A stretch of DNA of 64,000 nucleotides from positions 219,001-283,000 of the forward strand of contig JASPKZ010001598.1 of assembly GCA_030220185.1 (NCBI GenBank), in the 5' to 3' direction. The stretch is from Diploptera punctata (lineage: Eukaryota > Arthropoda > Insecta > Blattodea > Blaberidae). Position 1 is the stretch's first letter. Each line of letters begins with the position of its first letter. This document shows positions 39,636 to 50,662 of this stretch, piece by piece. The notes below the pieces were generated by a model, which searched no databases, was not told the origin of the DNA, and saw only the letters and a program-made list of their open reading frames with translations. Position numbers and translations under genes: made by a program.

Positions 39636-40085
39636 TATCATCATCCATCATGGATCAGGTCTTTGCCTGTTCCGATCTCACATCTGTTCAGCCCAGCGCT
39701 TTCTTGGTCTTTCTACCGATCTTCGTCCACCAGAATTATACATCAGTGCCATTTTTTGTATCCTATCCTCTGTCATTCTTTGCAGATGCTTTCCACCAGG
39801 CTAAATAAATCTAATCTAATCTATCCAATTGTTCCTGTGTTCTTCTATTTGTTGAAGAAGTGGTTGTACTTTTAGTTCACCTCTAATACTCTTATTTCTA
39901 ATATGTTCTTCTCTTGTACAACCTTTCACAGCCGGTAGGAATCTCATTTCCGCTGTCTGAATTTTACTTTTTTTTGTTCTTTTTCCTTCAGGACCCAGGC
40001 CTCACTTCCATACATCGCCACTGGTAGCGCCATCGTTGAGTAAAATCTTAGCTGCATTCCACCCAAATTTTTAGGTGTCACTGTA
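39636..40085 (-). mobile_element. LINE-E copy
   Basis: Matches the 3513 and 57.9-kb copies: RSVGRPRKRWAEQM-like end (plus-strand TCTTTCTTGGTCTTTCTACC), an inserted AATCTAATCTAATCT stretch near 39810, then the REELKVQPLLQQIEE and CTREEHIRNKSI blocks and AMYGSEAWVLKE-like residues near 40000. (GAT)n tail reads ATCATCATCC on the plus strand at 39640. Frames are broken. Confidence 0.82.
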
Positions 40086-40157
40086 CACAGTTTCTCTTCT
40101 TAGCATGAAAATGCTATGATTGCAGTGAAGGACCTGCCTTCGGGCAGAATTACTATT
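40086..40157 (+). mobile_element. SINE1-alpha tail fragment
   Basis: TAGCATGAAAATGCTATGAT, TGCAGTGAAGGACCTGCC, TTCGGGCAGAATTACTAT: the terminal 65 bp only. Confidence 0.85.
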
Positions 40158-40189
40158 AAAGTGCGCTTTGAGGACGTATGGGATATATA

Positions 40190-40965
40190 TTTATGAAGAT
40201 TTAAATTATGTGACTAGAAAATTAATAGAAGAATATGAAAAATGGGGATTAATTTTGAACATGAAAAAAAAGATTATCAATTGGTGAACCAGAACAAAAT
40301 TAAATTTTACAGACTGGAGAAACAATAAAATCATGTAGTGAGATCACATACTTAGGAATTAAAATAAATAGAAATGGAAGTTATGAAGAGGAAATAAGAA
40401 ATAGAAATAATAAAGGAAAATTTGCAATTGCTTGCCTCAATGGAATATTGTGGGATAAAAATATAAGTAATAAAAATAAAACGAATAGGCTATATATCAT
40501 ACAATTGTTAAAAGCATCATTACTTATGGAGCAGAACTTTGACCATTAACAACAAAAACAAATAAGTATCTTTTAGCAACAGAAATGGATTTTATACGAT
40601 GGGCAGCAAGAATTTCAAGAAGAGAAAAAACTAGAAACTCAGTTATAAGGGAGAAAATGAAGATTGAAGGACACTATTTTAGATTATATTAAAACTCAGC
40701 AATTAAGATGGTACGGACATGTCCAGCGAATGGAAGAGGATCGGCTACCAAAATGTGTTTTGGAAAGGTAACGAGAGGGAAGACGAGGCAGAGGAAGACC
40801 TAAAACCTCCTGGAGTCAGGGAATATGTTTATACGTGAAGGAGAAGCATCTACAAACAGGAGATTGGATGGACCGACAAAATTGGCTATTGGGAATCGGA
40901 CGATGTCAAAGACATTAATCAACCGATCTATCTATCTACCTATCTATCTACCTATATATATATAA
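40190..40965 (+). mobile_element. LINE-F copy, most complete
   Basis: Plus frames (several stops) read NYVTRKLIEEYEKWGLILN, SCSEITYLGIKINRNGSYE, EEIRNRNNKGKFAIACLNG, MDFIRWAARISRREKT and QLRWYGHVQRMEEDRLPK, then RPKTSWSQGICLYVKEKHL and TGDWMDRQNWLLGIGRCQ. The tail is (TCTA)n from 40924. RT C-terminal half without YADD. Confidence 0.88.
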
Positions 40966-41654
40966 CAAATTGTATGAAAGATGATGATGCTGATGGGTAT
41001 GAACCCGGGGACATCGTAACCAGAGCCGAGGATGGTAACAACTAATTCACCGGGAAAGAAATATGGAACAAATTAACGAATGTAGGCGTAACTTCAAAAA
41101 TGAGACTCCTGGACTGTACTTTTGAAAGATTGTTATGGAAGAGCTAGTTAGAAGGTCGGCGGGGGAGGCGGAAGAATTCGGGAGACCTACCTGCGCGTTC
41201 ATAACTTGTCGGTATGCTGGCGGGGGTTTGTGAATTAATTCCCTGATTCAACTCAACTCTATAATTATTCCGTCTCACTATCCCGACAAATTAATAAAAT
41301 TAACACATTACATTGAATGGGCCTGTAAAAATCAATTAGTGTCATTGATTAAATATTTTATAAGGAGCTGCCAGCCGTTTGATTAATTTAAAATAAATCT
41401 AAATTTATATTTTCTTTACGTTTGGATTGAATATTATCTTCATGGATTAATTATGGGCTATGTATTAATTGTTTAAATTTTAAATTATTATTGCTACGTG
41501 TATAAATATTATTGTTAAAAGTATTACTATTATTATTGTTATTACTGTATTTATAAAAATAATTGCCATACTGTAGGCCTGCCTATAGGAATTCTACGTA
41601 ATATTTTTCCGTAATTTTAAATGTATTGTAATTTCTGTATTGTATATACAATTT
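40966..41654. other. Unassigned stretch
   Basis: The first ~300 bp (to ~41230) are GC-richer, with GGCGGGGGAGGCGGAAG; the rest is AT-rich. No gene or family recognised. Confidence 0.35.
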
Positions 41655-41656
41655 TA

Positions 41657-41726
41657 AATCGGTGGCGTAATGGGTAGCACGCTGGGTACCAACCCAGAGG
41701 TCCGGGTTCAAATTCCGTCCAGGCAT
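41657..41726 (+). repeat. tRNA-like sequence, decayed or SINE head
   Basis: GGTGGCGTAATGGGTAGCAC resembles a D-arm/A-box, CTGGGTACCAACCCAG forms a five-pair anticodon-like stem with a six-base loop, and GGTTCAAATTCC matches the B box. The loop length is wrong for a tRNA and no acceptor stem closes, so this is a tRNA relic or an isolated SINE head. Confidence 0.5.
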
Positions 41727-41786
41727 TTATTTTTCTTATCATGTCATATTAAGCTTGCATTGCTCAATGTTAAAAATTTAATTATA

Positions 41787-41788
<2 letters not shown>

Positions 41789-41827
<39 letters not shown>

Positions 41828-41830
41828 CAT
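41789..41830. repeat. (AT)n-(GT)n compound microsatellite
   Basis: ATATAT run passing into GTGTGT, with further GT-rich sequence to 41866. Confidence 0.95.
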
Positions 41831-41861
41831 GCGTCCGTGCGAGCGTGTGTGTCTGTGTGTG

Positions 41862-41975
41862 TGTGCTGGTTGAGTGGAGAGAAAGCCCTATGACCTTAAC
41901 TCTATCAGTTTAAATAAAATGCTATTATTATCATCATTATTATTATTATTGTTATTATTATTATGATTATTATTA
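41862..41975 (+). mobile_element. CR1-like LINE 3' UTR end with (ATT)n tail
   Basis: CTGGTTGAGTGGAGAGAAAG, CCCTATGACCTTAACTC and AGTTTAAATAAAATGC followed by mixed (ATT)/(ATC)n. Related to, but distinct from, LINE-G. Confidence 0.7.
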
Positions 41976-42520
41976 TAAATGATAAAATGCTAGAACAAGT
42001 AAATCATTTCAGTTATCTAGGTGTATCTTAGGTTGTAATAGAGATAAAGACATAAATAATAAATTGCAACATTTCAATTATTATGTGGCATCCTTAAAAT
42101 AACGTTGAGAAAGAAGTAAGAAAAGAAACATTTAAAATTTATAAACTATTGGCTGTACCTGCAATATCATATGGCTCAGATATTTGGACTCTGAATAAAC
42201 AGTCAATTAAAGGAATAGAAGCAGCTAAAAAGAAATATTTACGATTTGTGGAAGGATATACTTTAGTACATAAAAAAACGAAGTGAAGATATCCGTAAAA
42301 AGCTACAAATATCCAGTCGGACAGATAAAATTGAAGAGTATAGGAGAAAATGTATGAGCATGTCTGCTGAATTGATACCATCAGATTGCCTAGGAAGAGT
42401 CTAAACTATCAACCAAGAGAAGAATAAAGAGATCGGGGACGCCCACGAAAGAGAGACATTGCAGCTATAATACGTACTTGGAGCCGGAACCAACCAAAAA
42501 GGTTTAATCCATGCAAGAAG
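41976..42520 (+). mobile_element. LINE-N copy 1
   Basis: Frames: MLEQVNHFSYLGVS, KETFKIYKLLAVPAISYGSD, IWTLNKQSIKGIEAAKKKYL and KKLQISSRTDKIEEYRRKC, then RDRGRPRKRDIAAIIRTWSR. The last third of an RTE-like RT, with at least two frameshifts. The copy at 58.5 kb is closely related. Followed by (ATT)n. Confidence 0.82.
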
Positions 42521-42551
42521 ATAATAATTATTATTGTTATTATTGTTATTA

Positions 42552-42620
<69 letters not shown>
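42521..42620. repeat. (ATT)n microsatellite
   Basis: About 100 bp, with TTG interruptions at its start; follows the LINE-N end. Confidence 0.95.
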
Positions 42621-42629
<9 letters not shown>

Positions 42630-42745
42630 AAAGGGATATATTAGAGGATTTGGTGAATTTGAGTATCTGGGAGTAAAAGTAGATAAAGAGGATAAAAATG
42701 AAAGCGATATTAAGAACAGAATAAATAAGGTAGAGCAATAAATGG
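42621..42745 (+). mobile_element. LINE-P, left part (split by LINE-B)
   Basis: The frame RGFGEFEYLGVKVDKEDKNE, SDIKNRINKVEQ is the usual EYLG connection region. It continues after the LINE-B insertion with NVVLWNRNITRKIK. Confidence 0.72.
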
Positions 42746-42962
42746 AATCTTTAGAAAACAAAATTTCTGATTATAAATCAAGATGGATGCAACATGTTCA
42801 TCGAATGGAAGATCATAGAATACCCAAACTAATGTTAAGATATCAACCTGCAGGAAGAAGACCAGGACGTCCACTCAAAAGACTTCTGGATGGTGTTTCT
42901 CTTGAGGCCGAAACAGGTCAACAAATGGCCTAAATTCGTGAATGTACTATGATGATGATGAT
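42746..42962 (+). mobile_element. LINE-B 3' end inserted in LINE-P
   Basis: Frame DYKSRWMQHVHRMEDHRIP, KLMLRYQPAGRRPGRPLK, RLLDGVSLEAETGQQMA, stop, then CTAAATTCGTGAATGTAC and (ATG)n. Possible TSD AATGGAATCTT / AATGTAGTCTT (nine of eleven). Confidence 0.88.
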
Positions 42963-43475
42963 GAATGTAGTCTTATGGAACAGAAATATAACCAGAAAAA
43001 TTAAGTTACAAGTACATAATTCAATAATGAGAAGTACTGTCACATATGGAGCTGAAGTTTGGAAAATCAACAAAAACTTAGAACAAAAACTTATGTCGAA
43101 GGAAATGGATTTCATAAGGAGAGCAGCAATATGTTCAAAATTAGAAAAAAAATACTGTCATAGAGAAAAAATGAATATTAGATAATCAATAGTAGATTAT
43201 ATAGACATAAGATATAAGTAATTAAATTGGTATGGTCATGTACGACGAATGCAAGAAGAAAGGTTACCCAGAAAAAACATTGGAAAGGTGTCCAACTGGA
43301 AGAAGAAGGAAAGGAAGGCCTCGAAACTCGTGGATGCAAAAAATAAAAACTGGAATGAGAACAAGAGGACTGGAGGACATGGAGTGGTTGGATAGAGGCG
43401 AGTAGAGAAAGAAAATACAACTTTAGGTACAGAAACATGTGTAAATATTAAAAATCTGTATATAAATAAAAATTA

Positions 43476-43478
<3 letters not shown>
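42963..43478 (+). mobile_element. LINE-P, right part, with (ATT)n tail
   Basis: NVVLWNRNITRKIKLQVHNS, STVTYGAEVWKINKNLEQK, SKEMDFIRRAAICSKLEKK and, after stops, LNWYGHVRRMQEERLPRK, then frame-shifted G-R-R-R-K-G-R-P-R. 3' end AAAAATCTGTATATAAATAA then (ATT)n to 43520. Confidence 0.85.
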
Positions 43479-43520
<42 letters not shown>

Positions 43521-43524
43521 CATT

Positions 43525-43878
43525 AAGATATGTCGATGAAAATGGATTTGTTGAGAAGAGCAGCAATATATGCAAAATTAGAAAAAAAAAATACTACCAT
43601 AGAGAAAAAAATGAATATTAGATATTCAGTAATAGATTATATATGATATAAGCAATTAAATTGGTATGGGCACGTACGATGAATGCAAGAAGAAAGGTTT
43701 ACCCACAAAAAATATTGGAATGGTGTCTACCTGGAAGAAGGATGAAAGGAAGAACTCGAAACTCGTGGATGCAAGAAATATTTTTAAAATACGGATATGG
43801 ATAGAGACGAGTCGAGAAGAAAAATAAAACTTTAGGCACAGAAAGATGTGTCAACATTAAAAATATGTATATAAATAA
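43525..43878 (+). mobile_element. LINE-P copy 2
   Basis: Starts at MSMKMDLLRRAAIYAKLEKK and is colinear with 43100-43460: LNWYGHVR-like, then WMQEI and the 3' end AAATATGTATATAAATAAA with (ATT)n to 43928. Full of stops. Confidence 0.85.
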
Positions 43879-43879
43879 A

Positions 43880-43928
<49 letters not shown>
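43879..43928. repeat. (ATT)n microsatellite, LINE-P tail
   Basis: Pure ATT run joined directly to the (ACTT)n tail of the next, oppositely oriented LINE-A. Confidence 0.95.
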
Positions 43929-43929
<1 letters not shown>

Positions 43930-44760
43930 TTACTTACTTACTTACTTACTCACTAGCACTATCGAACCCGTAGGTTCATGGCCGCGCGGATATAAGCTCT
44001 CCGTACATCTCTATCCTGACCCAATGCTTTCCAATTATTCCCTGTATAATCTACTTCCCTCAAATCATTGTTAATGGTATTCTCCCACCTCATTCTTGGT
44101 CTACCAAATGGGCGTTTTCCCTCTGGCTTTCCTACAAGAAGCTTCCATGCAAGTCTTTCATTCCCCATACGTGCAACATGTCCTGCCCATCGCAGTGTAC
44201 GAGACTTAACTGTTATTATATCTGGCTTCCTATAAAGACCATGTAGTTCATTGTTATGTAGTCTTCTCCATTCACCTGTTTCTTCATCTCTGTTTGGTCC
44301 AAAAAAATTCCTAAGAACTTTATTCTCAAATACTTGTAATCTCCTTTCATCCCTCAAAGTAAGAGTCCATGTTTCGCACCCATATAATATAACTGGTAGA
44401 ATAATAGTTTTATATATTTTCATTTTTACGTTTTTTGACAGGAGTTGGGACATCAAAAGTCTCTGTAATGCAAAATAGCACGCATTTCCAGAATTGAGCC
44501 TATGTTTAATTTATTTGTGCATCTCATTCCTATTTGTTCTTATTGTTCCTAGGTATTTGAATTCAGCCACTTCCTCAAAATTTCCCTCATTTGTCATTAG
44601 CTGTCCATTTCCATTATACGTATAATGTATTTCTACGTGTGATCATATATTTAGTTTTATTGATATTTACTTCCAGTCCTAATGTCTTCGTGTTCCTCAA
44701 TATTGTGTGCGTGTTGTCCTTTAATATCTCCTCGTTCTCGGCTAATTGTACATCATCAGC
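43929..44760 (-). mobile_element. LINE-A copy reaching the YADD region
   Basis: An intact 165-codon minus frame (44456 to 43959) has SQLLSKNVKMKIYKTIILP, YGCETWTLTLRDERRLQV, GPNRDEETGEWRRLHNNE and RMRWENTINNDLREVDY. Upstream, after frame breaks, are LGLEVNINKTKY and the end of YADDV at about 44755. (ACTT)n tail at 43929-43950. Confidence 0.92.
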
Positions 44761-44779
44761 ATTATTATTATTAATAGTA

Positions 44780-45000
44780 TTATTATTATCTTAAATTACC
44801 AGCCACCAGGCAAGAGATCTTTGGGCAGACCCTTCAAACGTTGGATTGAGACCGTAACAGACCACTACATCTATCACATCAAAGGAAGAAGAAGAATAAG
44901 ATCATTATTATTTGAGAGAGATGTGGCGTATGATTTTGTTGAGACTGTACGGAAGACCCACTGCAGGGGGAACATGGTCTTCACATTTATTGACTTTCCT
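44780..45000 (+). mobile_element. LINE-Q 3' fragment
   Basis: Frame LNYQPPGKRSLGRPFKRW, IETVTDHYIYHIKGRRRI: the P-x-G-K-R-x2-G-R-P end of an RTE-like RT with a purine-rich tail (AAGGAAGAAGAAGAAT), followed by unassigned sequence. Minus-strand copy at 59.5 kb. Confidence 0.7.
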
Positions 45001-45312
45001 AACTGACCGTCACTATTGCAAAGGTCTTCCTACCTGAACAACACCGCTGTAAATTATCTACAGTTATTAACTAACGGCGGCAAATTTCACCCAACTCAAT
45101 AGCAACACAAAATTAGAAGGTGTCGTTATTTTAAAAAAATTCTAAGTGCTCGTTAAAACCTGATTTTATATTCTATGACTGGCTCTGGAAACCCACTTTC
45201 TTCTCAAATTTGTAGTCTTGAACGTATTATGGTCGACTATGTTTCTACCAAATTATTCACCATCATCAACAATAATATCATAATCATCATAATTACCGTC
45301 ATCGTGAATTTA
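45001..45312. other. Unassigned stretch
   Basis: No family recognised; contains a CATCATC/AATAATA-rich patch near 45260-45300. Confidence 0.35.
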
Positions 45313-45371
45313 CATTCAAAAAGGTTTTCTTTGTCACAATTGGGACTAGAAGTAAACATCAATAAAAATGA
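45313..45371 (+). mobile_element. LINE-A-derived fragment, left flank of the U element
   Basis: AAAAGGTTTTCTTTGTCAC, AATTGGGACTAGAAGTAAAC and ATCAATAAAA, coding LGLEVNIN. The same ~52 bp recur at 46223-46275 on the other side of the U element. Confidence 0.75.
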
Positions 45372-46222
<851 letters not shown>

Positions 46223-46324
46223 AAAAAGGTTTTCTTTATCACTATTGGGACTAGAAGTAAACATCAATAAAACTAAATATATAGTTACACATAGAAATAC
46301 ATTCCATAATGGAAATGCACAGTT
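46223..46324 (+). mobile_element. LINE-A-derived fragment, right flank of the U element
   Basis: Repeats the 45317-45367 sequence and continues with NINKTKYIVTHRNTFHNGNA in the LINE-A frame. Confidence 0.8.
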
Positions 46325-46334
46325 ATTGGCATGC

Positions 46335-47010
46335 TTACATAGTGTCCTGCCTAAGAGCAGATCTTTCACTGCAAACTCAGCATTCTCCACTCTTTCCTTA
46401 ACTTAGCTTTCCTTTCTGCATCCGCATACAAACCATTTATTTTAATATTGTCTATCATCTGATGTATTTTTCTGCCTCTAACTTTCGTTCCGTTGACCAT
46501 TCCTTCTAGGGCATCCATCAGCAGGCAGTTTCTTCTTAGCCAGTGGCCAATCCAATTTATTTTCCTCTTCTTTATGAGTTCCAGCATTGTTCTTCCTTCA
46601 CCCACTCTGCCCAGCACATCTTATTTTTTTTATTTTGTTTGTCCATTTTATACGTTCCATCCTTCTCCATATCCACATCTCAAAAGCTTCCAGTCGATTT
46701 TCCTCATTCTATCGTAATGTCCTAGGCTCTGCACCATACAATGTTTAACTCCACACAAAGCACTTCACTAGCCAGTTCCGTAATTATTTTGCCGAAGGTC
46801 CATAGATAATGCTCCTCTTCTTGTTAAAAACCTCTTTTGCCATTGTTATCCTCTGTTTTACTTCTTGACGGCAGTTCGTGTTACAACTGACAGTACAACC
46901 CAAGTATTTGAGGCTCTCCACTTGCTCAATGACGTCATCTTTAATCCTCACGTTTAAATTCCTTGATTTTCTTCCTCTAATCATGGCCTTCGTCTTATTA
47001 CATTTATCTT
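46335..47010 (-). mobile_element. LINE-R 3' part
   Basis: Minus frames: AMIRGRKSRNLNVRIKDDV, IEQVESLKYLGCTVSCNTN, VKQRITMAKEVFNKKRSII, then TLYGAEPRTLR, FEMWIWRRMERIKW and INWIGHWLRRNCLLMDAL, ending ENAEFA. The E-(S)-F-E-M-W-(C/I)-W-R-R-M block is typical of another RTE-like lineage. The 3' UTR, TTGCAGTGAAAGATCTGC then TTAGGCAG and ACTATG (minus), resembles the 3' terminus of SINE1-alpha. Confidence 0.85.
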
Positions 47011-47019
47011 CATTTAATA

Positions 47020-47455
47020 ATCCAGAAGAGATACCAGATTGAAGTTTTATAAAATATTGGTAGTTCCTGCATTACTTTATGGGAGTGAAACTTGGGTAAT
47101 GACCAAAAAATTACAAAGTAGAATACAAAGCGTAGAAATGAACTTCCTTAGAAGAACAAAAGGCTGCACAAGAATGGATCGAAAAAAGAATGAAAATATA
47201 TGAACAGAGTTAAATATATATATCCATTGAATAATAAAATCAAAGAATATAGCGAAAAATGGTTTAGATATGTAGAACGAATGAATGTAACAAGATTACC
47301 AAAAGCAGCATTTAACTACAAGCCAAGAGGTTCAAGGAATGTAAGAAGACCAGTGAAAAGATGGACAGAATAACTGTGAGGCGGAACAGGAAATTTGCCT
47401 AGCCCGTGAAGTGAGGGAGAAGAAGTAGAAGAAGAAGAAGAAGAAGAAGATTATT
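47020..47455 (+). mobile_element. LINE-S copy 1
   Basis: RFYKILVVPALLYGSETWVM, TKKLQSRIQSVEMNFLRRTK, NKIKEYSEKWFRYVERMNV and NYKPRGSRNVRRPVKRWTE, then a stop and CEAEQEICLAREVREK-like residues with a (GAA)n tail. 5'-truncated; one frameshift. Confidence 0.87.
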
Positions 47456-47479
47456 AAAGGCCTTGCATTTTAACAGTGT

Positions 47480-48138
47480 GACTATTTAACTCATGCCCCA
47501 AATGGGAGTCAATGACCAATCACGTTACAATGAGTTTTTACTTACAACCAATCACAGTCGTGTTTCGCCTAGAATTTACCAACTAAAGTTTATCATAATA
47601 AAGAAAGCACCTCCTTTTTAACATTCTGAATAGGTCATAGCATTATTTTGCAGTGACTGACTCACTAAGAAATACGGCAACCAGATTGTATATATAGTGC
47701 ATGAATGTCAACACATACCGCATGCGGGAGTTAATATAAAACATTTGGAGCAATTGATTATACCACAAAAAAAACACTGTTTGCACTTTCTTAAATGTAT
47801 TTTTTTCCAGAAAAATATAATTGTCATATTTATATCATAGGACATCAGAAATGGATTAATATACAGTTTGACGTGATTCATTTTTTCTCCGCTAGAGTGC
47901 ATTCTTACAATATTGCGTTCCTTTGGCAATAAATAATATGATCTGGTTGCAGTGACGAACAAAAGAATCAAATGAAGCGTACCAATCGTTTCTCATTTGT
48001 TTTCAAACATCGCCGTTTACATTAAATATATAAATATTTTAAAATAACTATATTTAAATAATGATTTGTGAGTAAACAGCTTAATTTTATTCGTTAAATA
48101 GTCCTAACAAGTGCCACTCTTGATTTCAAAATTATCTA
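47480..48138 (+). repeat. W repeat, tandem unit 1
   Basis: Begins GACTATTTAACTCATGCCCC; the inverted copy GTTAAATAGTC is at 48093-48103, giving an 11-bp perfect inverted pair. The unit holds two CCAAT-box words (GACCAATCAC, AACCAATCAC), a TATATATAG near 47690 and, on the minus strand, an 87-codon frame with TATRSYYLLPKERNIVRM. Only the start of the terminal foldback is present before unit 2 begins. Confidence 0.85.
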
Positions 48139-48928
48139 GACTATTTAACTCATGCCCCAAATGGGAGTCAATGACCAATCACGTTTCAATGATTTCTGTT
48201 TTACAACCAATCAGAGTCGTGTTTCACGAAATATTTATCAGTGTTAGGATTATCATATATTAAACAAAGCTCCTCCTTTTTAATATTCTGAACAGGTCTG
48301 ACCGTTATTTTGCAGTGACTGAGCCTATAACAAATACGGCTACCAGATTGTATATAATAGTGCTTACATGTCAACATTTGTAGCAATTGATTATACCACC
48401 AAAAAAAGAAACCACTGTTTGCACTTTCTTAAATGTATTTTTTTCCCAGGTAATAATCGAGAAAAATATAATTGTCATATTTACATCATACGACATCAAA
48501 AATGAATTAATATACAGATTGATGTGTTTCATTTTTTCTCCACTAGAGAGCATTCTTACAATATTGCGTTCCTTTGGCAATAAATAGTATGATCTGGTTG
48601 CAGTGATAAACAAAAGAAGAGCAGTAGAAGCGTACCTATCGTTTCTCATTTGTTTTCAAACATCGCCGTTTACATTAAATATATAAATATTTTAAAAATA
48701 ACTATAGTTAAATAATGATTTGTGAGTAAACAGCTTAATTTTATTCGTTAAATAGTCCTAACAAATGCCACTCTTGATTTCCAAATTCTCTAGATAAATT
48801 CACTCCTCACTTCGTGAGTCGTGAATTTATCGATAATTTGGAAATCACTCGTGGCATTACTTATGATAAATTCACTCCTTACTTCTTGAATCGCGAATTT
48901 ATCAATAATTTGGATATCACTCGTGGCG
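48139..48928 (+). repeat. W repeat, tandem unit 2 with double foldback
   Basis: Same order as unit 1. The terminal foldback (GCCACTCTTGATTTCCAAAT paired with ATTTGGAAATCACTCGTGGC around CTCACTTCGTGAG) is complete, and its second half is duplicated (48866-48928). Confidence 0.85.
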
Positions 48929-49556
48929 TTACTCATGTCGCAAATGGTAATCAATGACCAATCACGTTTCAATGAATTCTGTTTTACACCAATGACAGTC
49001 GTGTTTCACCTCGCTCTTTATCGATTTATCTTTATCAGCTCCTGCTTTTGTGATAAAGAAAGCTCCTCCTTTTTTAATATTCTGAATAGGTTAGACCATT
49101 ATTTTGCACCAACAATTACATTGAATATAGCAAATAATGAATAGATTCAGGTATTTTACTGAGTTGTTTATTCCAAATATAAATGATTAACCTATAATGT
49201 TGATTATAATAGTTTGATGTGTTTCATTATTTCTCCACTAGAGTGAATTCTTACAATATTGCGATCCTATTTGGCAATAAATAATATGATCGAGTTACAG
49301 TGAATATACATAACCTCACATTTCTAATTTGTTTTCAAACATCGCCGTTTACCTTAACTATATAAATATTTTAAAACAACGGTAACTGTTTTCAAATAAT
49401 TATTTTTTAGTAAAGAGCTTAATTTTATTCGTTAAATAGTCCTAACAAATGCCACTCTTGATTTCCAAATTCTCTAGATAAATCCACTCCTCACTTCGTG
49501 AGTCGTGAATTTATCGATAATTTGGAAATCAGTCGTGGCATTACTTATGATAAAGT
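48929..49556 (+). repeat. W repeat, tandem unit 3
   Basis: Starts inside TTACTCATGTCGCAAATGG, is more diverged and has a ~100-bp deletion in the middle. Ends with a complete foldback and CATTACTTATGATAAA. Confidence 0.82.
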
Positions 49557-49560
49557 TTAT

Positions 49561-49829
49561 AACAGAAGTTATTATACATGAGGACGACTGTATTATAAGG
49601 TACAAATTTTAAAAATTGAACTTCTAATAGGTTGTTATTTTTAACAGAGTATGTTGAGGTATTCGTATAGGCTGTGAAGATACTATTTCATTGTACTTGG
49701 TGTTCATTTTAAATCCTTCCTTCTCTCTCACATGATGGAGAGGACGAGGAGGATGAGCTCTGCGTTTCTATTATGGAATCTGACAAATGACTTCGTTGCG
49801 TGCCAACTAAATTAAGACGTATCCTCAGC
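49561..49829. other. Upstream region of the candidate exon
   Basis: No repeat family recognised; more balanced composition than the flanks, including GATGGAGAGGACGAGGAGG. Possibly host single-copy DNA. Confidence 0.35.
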
Positions 49830-49837
49830 TATATAAG
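49830..49837 (+). promoter_or_regulatory. TATA box of a candidate host gene
   Basis: TATATAAG within CAGCTATATAAGAGC is a strong TATA match. A start site about 30 bases downstream would fall near 49860, followed by a ~70-base leader free of ATG and then an ATG at 49931. Contextual support only. Confidence 0.5.
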
Positions 49838-49930
49838 AGCATGCGCCAGAGGCTATCGAAGTCGCTCCGAGTATAATCACTGACTTGAAGGCGAACAAGG
49901 TGATAAAACAAAACACAGAGAGGGAGAAAA

Positions 49931-49963
49931 ATGTTTTACCTAATTACTTGTTCCCTTTTAGGG
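49931..49963 (+). CDS. Candidate first coding exon (signal-peptide start)
   Basis: ATG at 49931 encodes MFYLITCSLLG, a short hydrophobic run like the start of a secretion signal, followed directly by a consensus splice donor, GGG then GTAAGC (GT at 49964-49965), in phase 0. Reading through would stop after a few codons, so splicing is needed. A TATA box about 100 bases upstream and a GAGAGGGAGAAAA leader support a real promoter/exon. Insect cuticle and other secreted-protein genes often have such tiny first exons. No second exon could be found in the remaining 14 kb. Confidence 0.42.
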
Positions 49964-50233
49964 GTAAGCTATATAACGTAACTATAAGTTAGGGCTAACA
50001 ATACAATCTTCAAACTTAAAATATTAAACACGACATTAACTCGAGATGACAAATACTTGTTTAGTTATGTTTGTTCATCAGTGACGTACTAACCAGACAC
50101 CAATATCCAGTAGAAATGTAATAAATCATGCTTATATTATCGATAAACCATCTCTTTCAATAATAATCATATCTTGAATTTAAAATCTATATTTAATGTA
50201 TGCAATGCATGAGCCAATACAACTAATAATAAT

Positions 50234-50613
50234 AATACTTACTTACTCACTGGCATTATCGAACCCGTAGGTTCATGGCCGCGCGGATGTAAGCTCTCCA
50301 TACATCCCTATCCTGAGCTAATACTTTCCAATCATACCCTGTATAATCTACTTCCCTCAAATCATAATTAATGTTATTCTCCCACCTCATTCTTGGTCTA
50401 CACCCCAGTTGAAGCCATGTCCGCATTTCTTGATAGTTGTATTTTTACGGTGAAAGATCGTCGCTCTTTCGACCAAGATGCTTTTTTCGTCTGGCTTATC
50501 ACCTTCGACCAGTCCGGCATGGGTAACCCTATCGGCAGCAATGCTACCGCCGGCATAGCTCTCAGGATCATTTAAGCACGCAAGCCACTCCACCAAAAGG
50601 TAAAGATACCATG
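50234..50613 (-). mobile_element. Internally deleted LINE-A, second independent copy
   Basis: Minus sense: 5' end CATGGTATCTTTACC (at 50613), the 5' UTR blocks GCCGGCGGTAGCATTGCTGCC-like and GGTCGAAAGAGCGACGATC to GACATGGCTTCAACTGGGG, joined directly to TAGACCAAGAATGAGGTGGG and the 3' terminal segment with an (ACTT)n tail. The junction differs from the copy at 2787 (all of the endonuclease start is missing here). Confidence 0.9.
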
Positions 50614-50621
50614 GAGGGAAT

Positions 50622-50622
50622 A

Positions 50623-50661
<39 letters not shown>
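50622..50661. repeat. (AAT)n microsatellite
   Basis: Triplet run between the deleted LINE-A and SINE3. Confidence 0.95.
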
Positions 50662-50662
50662 T

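Noticed and set aside
41657..41726. Functional tRNA gene
   Set aside because: Six-base anticodon loop and no closing acceptor stem; called tRNA-like relic only.
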